64,000 bases of DNA. Origin: a virus. Within the stretch, counting starts at the first letter, position 1; each line of letters opens with the position of its first letter. The stretch is from positions 1 to 64,000 of the IMG/VR virus record IMGVR_UViG_3300047388_000211. The stretch is one strand, 5' to 3'. The position numbers were made by a program, and so were the translations under genes. Shown piece after piece: positions 58,245-64,000 of this stretch. The notes below the pieces were generated by a model. That model was not told the DNA's origin. It searched no databases and was given only the letters and a program-made list of their open reading frames with translations.

Positions 58245-58290
58245 AGAAAAAGCCTCGATCCCTCTCGCGCGAGATCGAGGCTTTTCTAAC
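58245..58290. terminator. Bidirectional terminator
   Basis: A perfect 10-pair stem AGCCTCGATC with GATCGAGGCT and a 12-base loop, flanked by AAAA and TTTT, so T-runs form on both strands. On the minus strand it ends transcription of the small genes upstream (58332-58849) before the capsid cluster. Confidence 0.75.
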
Positions 58291-58331
58291 TTCTTTGGGT
58301 GAGCCCCAGACTGGCCGGTCCGGGGATTCTA

Positions 58332-58469
58332 TTAATATTTCTTGGACTTGCCTCCGAACTTGACACCCTTGGTGGGTGCATTCATCGGGGTGGTGACAAA
58401 GCCACCTTGCTTGCCGCCCCCGAGAGAGCCGTTCTTGGCCATAATCCCGCTGTTACCTTTCTTTGCCAT
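58332..58469 (-). CDS. 45-aa Gly/Lys-rich microprotein
   Basis: GGAGATTTT lies before the ATG. The product begins MAKKGNSGIMAKNGSLGGGK and ends KFGGKSKKY, a basic flexible peptide. It lies directly before a terminator. Possibly a virion-internal peptide. Confidence 0.55.
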   Translation of the reverse strand: MAKKGNSGIMAKNGSLGGGKQGGFVTTPMNAPTKGVKFGGKSKKY

Positions 58470-58478
58470 AAAATCTCC

Positions 58479-58646
58479 TTATCGTTTCTTGCGATTCTTG
58501 GCGAGCCCAGCTTCCGAGAGACTGATGGCAATCGCCTGTTTGCGGTCTTTGACCAGGGGACCACGGGCAGATCCCGAATGCAGCGTCCCGGCCTTAAATT
58601 TTTCCATCTCCTGTTTGACTCCGGCTTGTCCTTTAGCAACAGGCAT
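58479..58646 (-). CDS. 55-aa protein, DUF6496-like
   Basis: The start MPVAKGQAGVKQEMEKFKAG and the end LVKDRKQAIAISLSEAGLAK match a small phage family (DUF6496), which pairs a Lys-rich head with a helical RKQAIAIALSEAG end. Role unknown. One-base overlap with the upstream gene. Confidence 0.62.
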   Translation of the reverse strand: MPVAKGQAGVKQEMEKFKAGTLHSGSARGPLVKDRKQAIAISLSEAGLAKNRKKR

Positions 58647-58849
58647 TAACGCTTACCCTTCGCCATGCTACTGGATTTCGTGAACTTGTACTGACTGGAT
58701 TTCTGTAAGGGCGATGCCAGTGGGGCTGCGGAGGAGTTGATGGGCTTAACCATGGATTGCTTTTTCATAGCTGTTTTGTCGTAGCCGATGGTCCCCTTCG
58801 CCTCCATGCGCTTTCGGGCATCGTCCAGGTAATTGGGGCTATCGGCCAT
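58646..58849 (-). CDS. Basic Ser-rich protein, 67 aa
   Basis: Lys/Ser-rich with a helical start (YLDDARKRMEAKGTIGY) and a disordered end (KFTKSSSMAKGKR). Next to two other small basic genes. Function unknown. Confidence 0.52.
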   Translation of the reverse strand: MADSPNYLDDARKRMEAKGTIGYDKTAMKKQSMVKPINSSAAPLASPLQKSSQYKFTKSSSMAKGKR

Positions 58850-58875
58850 ATCTAGATCACATCATACAGGCAATG

Positions 58876-59196
58876 TCAACGAATGGCGTAAGTAATGCTG
58901 ACGCCGTCGCCCGATGTTCCAACATCGATGAACAGATCCTGGAGATCCCCATAAGTCACCGCCGAAATGGACGGGATTAAAAGGGTTGTCCCTTTAGCGA
59001 TCTTGGTGCCGACGGTGGTTGAACTCTTAACCAGAGACGTCGACTTCGACGTCGGGTTCACGCCACCAATATAGATATCCGAGGTATTCCCATTCAAGGC
59101 CGTGATCAGGCACCAGTTAAAGGGCGTACGGGCGGACGCTAAGGGGACCGGCGTTCCCGCTGTGGTCGAAGTCACATTCGCAATGGTGTAGATCAT
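58876..59196 (-). CDS. Beta-rich virion protein, 106 aa
   Basis: A tandem beta pattern (ANVTSTTAGTPVPLA) with DLQDLFIDVGTSGDGVSITY at the end. It is a paralogue of the protein at 59459 (DMQNFWVDATNTGEGVIVSY). Likely a head-fibre or decoration subunit. Confidence 0.62.
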   Translation of the reverse strand: MIYTIANVTSTTAGTPVPLASARTPFNWCLITALNGNTSDIYIGGVNPTSKSTSLVKSSTTVGTKIAKGTTLLIPSISAVTYGDLQDLFIDVGTSGDGVSITYAIR

Positions 59197-59462
59197 CTAA
59201 AGAAGCTCCTGGCCCAGTTCATGAGCCGAGTATACCAAGGAGTGGAAATGTGCTCCCGGATCTCGATCAGCAATCGATTGTTGGCCCGAACCATATTTGA
59301 AATCGCGAGAATCTCATAGCCCATACCCTCGATTAACTCCCGCGCAGGATAAGGCTCCGGCTGTTTCGCCGGAGGCGGATATATCACCTCATCCTTAATT
59401 TGAAGCCATGGATCTCCAATTTGGATATGGTCCGTCATGGTCACCAATGGAATCTTATTCAT
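59193..59462 (-). CDS. Hypothetical protein, 89 aa
   Basis: Lies between the two paralogous beta-rich genes with four-base overlaps on both sides. Has an N-terminal strand region, a Pro-rich linker, and a long C-terminal helix (ANNRLLIEIREHISTPW). No family. Confidence 0.55.
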   Translation of the reverse strand: MNKIPLVTMTDHIQIGDPWLQIKDEVIYPPPAKQPEPYPARELIEGMGYEILAISNMVRANNRLLIEIREHISTPWYTRLMNWARSFFR

Positions 59463-59800
59463 ACCAGATATGAGACGATTACGCCTTCTCCAGTATTGGT
59501 GGCATCGACCCAGAAATTTTGCATATCCACTGCCCCGGGCGATGTCGGGTTGCCTCCTGTCGCCGATGGGGGCGTGGCTACGGTGGTTGCTGGAGCGCCA
59601 AGAATCGCCAGGACCGTCCCCGATGGATTCACATTGGAGGCATTGGCCCGGACGGTATTATCAGACCCAATGACCACCCGGGCTGTATTATTCGGGAGGG
59701 CCTGAAATAGAGCCGCCTGGGCTGCCAGATGACTCGCCTGAACCTGGACCGGTGTCCCTGGTGTGGCTACGGTGACGATTGCTAAGAAACGCCACGACAT
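59459..59800 (-). CDS. Beta-rich virion protein, 113 aa
   Basis: Starts MSWRFLAIVTVATPGTPVQV, beta-rich, ending DMQNFWVDATNTGEGVIVSY. Paralogue of 58876. Likely a decoration or fibre-base subunit. Confidence 0.62.
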   Translation of the reverse strand: MSWRFLAIVTVATPGTPVQVQASHLAAQAALFQALPNNTARVVIGSDNTVRANASNVNPSGTVLAILGAPATTVATPPSATGGNPTSPGAVDMQNFWVDATNTGEGVIVSYLV

Positions 59801-59802
59801 AT

Positions 59803-62800
59803 CTATCTCCTGATCCTGCTTCGTCCAGCATGGGTCGTACAGCCGAGCGTCACCTGGCTCGTGCCATTATAGGCCGCTTGCGTTCCGGCTTGATTCTGAA
59901 TCAACACGTTGAAGAATGTCGTGGTTCCACAATTCAGAGCACTGATATTGGCCGTCGCGATATCCGTGGTCAACCCGACCACGATCGTACCGTTCGCCAG
60001 CATGTTGGCGACGGTCGTGATGTTGTTCGTGGTGGACTTGTAGACGGCATACTGAAGCGTGTTTTGCGGGCTGACCGCATCGCTTCCCTTCGTCCAGTTC
60101 AGAGCCAGGGAGTTCTGGGTCACGTTGGTCGTAGGACTGAAGTTTCCCGCGTTGCCGGGTGTCGGTGCGCCGTTGAATTCGTATGCCCCGATATCCAGAG
60201 GCGCAGCCACGGGCCGGACATCACTCATAGCAGGATCGAGATAAATTGTCGTTGGTGTCAGACTGATGCCGTTTGCAGTTCCCGGGTTGGTTCCGGCGTT
60301 GATCTCGCTGGCACCTGCAACAAGCCGATAGTTCCCCGAATCGGAGGCGACAAAGTCTGCGCTTGTGGCCGTGGTGTTGTTATTGGAGGCAAGCGTGGGA
60401 GCCGTGGTGTTATAGAGTGTTCCACCGTTCGCAAAGATATTGTTCTGACTTACAAATGTAGGTGTGGGACCACCCGCAGTGATGACATCCAGGAAATTGC
60501 CGCCGCCATAGTAGTTATAGAAAGTGTTGTTGACGACATAGACTCGATTGGTTGGCGAGTAGCCGCCACCGCAGTTGGAACCGTGCTCTTCGGCACTCTG
60601 GAACAGGCCGTGATAGGAACTGTTCACCCCTTGTTCGACGACGTTACCGATAAAATAAATGTCACCTCCGCAGGGGAAATCTACAGGGGATTCCGATGAG
60701 CCCTCCGCGCCTGTCTGAGAGGTTATAAAGTTGGAGTAGACTTCATTCCTTCTAGCGCGTGATTTTAAGTTGTGCCCTCCAATAGCATTGCTGACCTTGT
60801 TGTAGCGGAAGATGAGGTGGTCCTGCTCGCCGATATACACGTTGTGCTCACTTCCATCTGCTGCACCATTATGGATAATGACGTTGTGATCCGCGGTCGT
60901 CGTTAAAGTATCCGTGAGCGAGTTCCCGCCAAGTACCCCCACTTCATTGTCGTGAAGATATAGATTCGTCAGCGTAATGTCGGTCGTGTTCGCATAGCGT
61001 ACCGCTGCCGTATTCCCAGAAGCACCATATGCACCGGAGACTTCCAAGTTCTCCAAGGTGACCAACTGCGGCAAAACGCACCCCGGAAATATTCGGAATA
61101 TTCCCTGATCATTCGAGACGGGGTTGGTTCCCGTGCCGCCGTTCGCTACCGTGTTGTTGTAGTTGCCTCCGTCCCAAGGGAAGGATGCTCTCGTGCCTGG
61201 AGGTCCGACGCCACGGATGGTGAGGCATTTCGCAATGTCATAGGACGTTCCTGGAGTGGTACTGGTGTTGTAGTCCACCTCGATCGTGTCGCCATTGTTA
61301 GCGGCGGTATAGGCTGCTGCCAGCGTCGTATATTGCTTATCGTTCCCAACCTGAAGTGGCCCCGGACTCTGCGTTGTCGCAGTAACGATGTTGGAATACC
61401 CAGAAAAATTACCTGCTGCATCCGTCGCTTTTACTCGCCAAGAATTGGTTGTTCCTATTGCCAAATTATAATCACTGGCGGCTGGTGTCGGCGGCGTTCC
61501 ACTGACCACTTGATCCAACGCGAAGTTCACACATCCCACACCAGCGCAATTCTCAACAGTATAGCCAGTGACAGCGACGTTATCCGTAGAGGCAGCCCAG
61601 CTACAGTTGACTTGGCGGTAGGAAATCACCGTACAGTTTAATGACGCTGGCGTACTTGGCGCTGTTGCATCACTATTCGTCATTGTCGTTGCGGTCGCCG
61701 TATTCGAATAGCCAGATAGATTAGCCGCTGCATCCGACGCTCGCACACGATAGCCATAGGGCGTATTCGTAGCGAGGCCAGTGTCGGATAGTACGGTTAC
61801 TGGAGGCGCACCGTTGACCGTCGCCACTTGCACCGTAGGGGAACACGCCCCACCGGAACATCGCTCGATTAAATAGGACGTGACTCCAGTTGCATCGGTG
61901 GACCCTGTCCAACTCAGATTGATCTGCGATTGCGTAATGGAGGTAGCGATTAGACTGGACGGATTGGTCGGAGCCGTTACGTCGTTAGACCCAGACGGTT
62001 GCAGTACAATTTTGTCTAAAATGAGAACTTGTTGACCGCCCAATTCGGAAGCAACATTGACTAATGAATAGGTTCCTGTCGATGTGCCGTCTACCGTATA
62101 GCTTGTTGTCCCGGTAGCTCCTGCCGCTATGGTTGCGGAGGTCATCGGAAACCACGGAGCCGTACTATCGCAATTGAACGATCGGTTTTCGCACTTAAAA
62201 CTAATCAGTGGATTCAGTGTGACCGGGATAGTGTCATTGTTGTACCACGTCGCTGTGATGATTTCACCGGGAACAAAAACTCTCGGGTTCGTCGCCGTCT
62301 TGACTCCCTGGAAGTTGTAGCGCTGCGTGTTGGTGTAATACTGGACGGCTCCGCTGACTCCTCCGCGAGTGAACTCGTCGGTATAGTTATCCATGACCGT
62401 CGTCGTCCATCCCGTTAAGGCGTACGTATCGGTGTGGGTCACTGGTCCAATGCCAGCCGTTACCCCGAGAAAATCGACGAGCGTGGTTGTTGCAGGAGCC
62501 ATCTGGGTCGTATCGGTGGCCGTGTTCGAATATCCCGATAGATTTCCGGCGATATCATTGGCCCTAACCCGATAACTGTATGATGTTGAACCGTTGAGGG
62601 CTTGATCAGAAAATGTAGTGACGGGAGGCGCACCGTTGATCTGTGCGACCTCGACAAACGTGCTGCATCCACCACCGGAACAGCGCTCCACGCGATAGCG
62701 CGTGACGCCGACCGCATCCGATGAGGCGCTAAAGCTCAAATTGATCTGTGACGACGATACCGCCGTTGCCGTCAAACTTGATGGCGCAGTCGGTGGCGTG

Positions 62801-64000
62801 GTATCCGGGGCTTGAGTGGTCGCTGTCGCCGTGTTCGAATATCCCGATAGATTTCCAGTGGTATCAAATGTTCGGACCCGATATGAATATGATGTCGATG
62901 CAGTCAGACCAGTAACGCTATACGAATTGGTGGCTGTCGTATTGACCTGTGCGAAATTGGAACAACCGCCGCCAGAGCATTGCTCGACGTTATAACCGCC
63001 AACGGCCACGTTGTCCGTCGATCCAGTCCATGCGAGATTGATCTGTGACGACGAGATCGCGGTAGCCGTCAGGCTCGAAGGATTGGATGGCGGTGTAGTG
63101 TCTGGAGATCCATTGCTCACCCGCAATACAAACTCATCAATGGCCCCGCCGTTATTGACCGCAAAGCACTCGCCACAGGTGGACAGCGCCGCGTTTCCTG
63201 GACCGTACATATATGAGAAGCGTTTAAAGGTACGACCCGACTCTTCTGCCGCTCCTACGGGTGGCCCACCACCAGCAAAGCTTATCGATGTGGATGTGTT
63301 CGTGTCCGGGTTGTAATCGAGGACAGATGCGCCACCGTTCCAGAACACGATATGATGCGATACGGGATCGTATTCCATCCCTGGAGATCCGCCCAGTACA
63401 CCACCTGTCGGCTGCGGGTTCAACACATGGAAGACATTGGCAGTGGCGTTGGAGGTGATGTCCACATATCCCAGCACATTGCAGGTATGCGCGAACAACC
63501 AGAACCTTTTGCGGGATGCGTCAATAGTGCCAACAGTATAGTTGTATCCGCAGGTGGAATTGCCGACCAGATTACTTGCAGATACCTGGGTCAAGGTGTG
63601 GGTGCTTAGGTTGTAGGTGGCGATCATTCCGTCCACCGTGGCCGTCCACATCAAACCGCTGTTGGGATCGTAAGCGAGTACACCGTCTCCGTTGTTGCTG
63701 AAGTTGTTGAGGGTATTATTCGGGTCCCAACCCGATCCTTGAGCCACTTCAAAGCATGGTCCCGATGCGCTCACGTTCACGCAAGTGGTGATGGGGTTGA
63801 GGTAGGTATAGGCTCCAGAGGCGTAAGAAAAATACCACCAATCTCCGTTCGTCTGTCCAATGGTGGATTGCGCTCCACCGTTGATAAACATTCCATCACC
63901 GGGCGGGTAATAGGCAATGATGCTGTAACTATGCCGATCGTTTGGAGTCACACCACCATCACAGCTATACCCGACAACACTAAAATTCGTCGCGCATCCA
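59803..64000 (-). CDS. Giant fibre/adhesin with propeller, FnIII and beta-helix domains (5' end cut)
   Basis: The reading frame is open from its stop at 59803 to the right edge of the window, at least 1399 codons, so the true start lies outside. From the N-terminal side: a kelch- or propeller-like domain (DRHSYSIIAYYP, YDPVSHHIVFWNGG), then four FnIII domains, each with a P-S-S/x-L-x-A/C start and mostly a CSGGGC pair, with a beta sandwich between domains 2 and 3. A parallel beta-helix (NLYLHDNEVGVLGG) follows, and a final FnIII. Such modular chains bind surface polysaccharides or proteins. Likely the phage receptor-binding fibre. Confidence 0.75.
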   Translation of the reverse strand, partial: GCATNFSVVGYSCDGGVTPNDRHSYSIIAYYPPGDGMFINGGAQSTIGQTNGDWWYFSYASGAYTYLNPITTCVNVSASGPCFEVAQGSGWDPNNTLNNFSNNGDGVLAYDPNSGLMWTATVDGMIATYNLSTHTLTQVSASNLVGNSTCGYNYTVGTIDASRKRFWLFAHTCNVLGYVDITSNATANVFHVLNPQPTGGVLGGSPGMEYDPVSHHIVFWNGGASVLDYNPDTNTSTSISFAGGGPPVGAAEESGRTFKRFSYMYGPGNAALSTCGECFAVNNGGAIDEFVLRVSNGSPDTTPPSNPSSLTATAISSSQINLAWTGSTDNVAVGGYNVEQCSGGGCSNFAQVNTTATNSYSVTGLTASTSYSYRVRTFDTTGNLSGYSNTATATTQAPDTTPPTAPSSLTATAVSSSQINLSFSASSDAVGVTRYRVERCSGGGCSTFVEVAQINGAPPVTTFSDQALNGSTSYSYRVRANDIAGNLSGYSNTATDTTQMAPATTTLVDFLGVTAGIGPVTHTDTYALTGWTTTVMDNYTDEFTRGGVSGAVQYYTNTQRYNFQGVKTATNPRVFVPGEIITATWYNNDTIPVTLNPLISFKCENRSFNCDSTAPWFPMTSATIAAGATGTTSYTVDGTSTGTYSLVNVASELGGQQVLILDKIVLQPSGSNDVTAPTNPSSLIATSITQSQINLSWTGSTDATGVTSYLIERCSGGACSPTVQVATVNGAPPVTVLSDTGLATNTPYGYRVRASDAAANLSGYSNTATATTMTNSDATAPSTPASLNCTVISYRQVNCSWAASTDNVAVTGYTVENCAGVGCVNFALDQVVSGTPPTPAASDYNLAIGTTNSWRVKATDAAGNFSGYSNIVTATTQSPGPLQVGNDKQYTTLAAAYTAANNGDTIEVDYNTSTTPGTSYDIAKCLTIRGVGPPGTRASFPWDGGNYNNTVANGGTGTNPVSNDQGIFRIFPGCVLPQLVTLENLEVSGAYGASGNTAAVRYANTTDITLTNLYLHDNEVGVLGGNSLTDTLTTTADHNVIIHNGAADGSEHNVYIGEQDHLIFRYNKVSNAIGGHNLKSRARRNEVYSNFITSQTGAEGSSESPVDFPCGGDIYFIGNVVEQGVNSSYHGLFQSAEEHGSNCGGGYSPTNRVYVVNNTFYNYYGGGNFLDVITAGGPTPTFVSQNNIFANGGTLYNTTAPTLASNNNTTATSADFVASDSGNYRLVAGASEINAGTNPGTANGISLTPTTIYLDPAMSDVRPVAAPLDIGAYEFNGAPTPGNAGNFSPTTNVTQNSLALNWTKGSDAVSPQNTLQYAVYKSTTNNITTVANMLANGTIVVGLTTDIATANISALNCGTTTFFNVLIQNQAGTQAAYNGTSQVTLGCTTHAGRSRIRR

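Noticed and set aside
1-64000. In-frame join of left-edge and right-edge partial genes as if the window were circular
   Set aside because: The frames match, but there is a one in three chance of this, the joined sequence looks unnatural, and the 64000-base length is an arbitrary cut.
1-64000. CRISPR arrays, insertion sequences, integrase/attachment sites, reverse transcriptase or diversity-generating elements
   Set aside because: No repeat-spacer array, transposase, integrase or RT motif was seen.

Overview
The window is the interior of a double-stranded DNA tailed-phage genome. It holds a split large terminase subunit, portal, scaffold, major capsid protein, connector and tail proteins, a beta-helix spike, a lysis region and phage recombination genes. 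Genes are packed tightly, often with 1-4 base stop/start overlaps. There is no rRNA, recognisable tRNA, integrase or repressor. No tape-measure protein is seen and two proteins look like short-tail gatekeepers, so a podovirus-like virion is the best guess. A Gram-negative host is inferred from the heptose and glycan genes. Both window edges cut a gene, and no DNA polymerase, primase or helicase is present, so the genome is larger than 64 kb.

Layout. (1) 1-7941, minus strand: start of the late operon. In transcription order it has a small ORF, a DPPH-type methyltransferase, a KTSC protein, a terminase-small-like protein, small genes, the TerL ATPase, a 64-aa zinc-finger ORF, the TerL nuclease, small genes, the portal and a repeat-bearing virion protein. 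(2) 7942-8915: about 970 bp without a convincing gene but rich in inverted repeats. It contains a candidate late promoter with a terminator-like hairpin in its leader, and it separates leftward late genes from rightward early genes. (3) 8916-25090, plus strand: early/middle genes. Most are tiny, and many carry one or two CxxC zinc knuckles. Recognisable products are two methyltransferase/KTSC paralogues, a PRTase-SLOG pair, a ParB-like protein, RNase HI, ERF annealase, a PD-(D/E)XK nuclease and a DUF1064 protein. Two sigma70-like promoters, several terminators and folded RNA elements lie between them. (4) 25087-38558, plus strand: a nearly seamless glycan operon. It has glycosyltransferases, a B12-type radical SAM enzyme, an epimerase, a transaldolase, GmhA-like, HddA-like and HddC-like heptose enzymes, a UDP-sugar-dehydrogenase-like protein and four methyltransferases, and is interrupted by two HNH homing endonucleases. 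(5) 38555-64000, minus strand: the rest of the late region. Transcribed right to left, it has a giant FnIII/beta-helix fibre, decoration-like proteins, scaffold, capsid, connector, spike, tail hub, internal proteins and a lysis region with duplicated parts.

How it fits together. If the genome is circular or circularly permuted, the two minus-strand blocks form one late operon in the usual order: packaging, portal, capsid, tail, lysis. The early block supplies recombination and many small, probably host-directed, zinc proteins. The glycan block appears built to make a nucleotide-activated, methylated heptose sugar and transfer it either to virion proteins or to host surface glycans. Family calls rest on motif recognition by eye and were not checked against a database.
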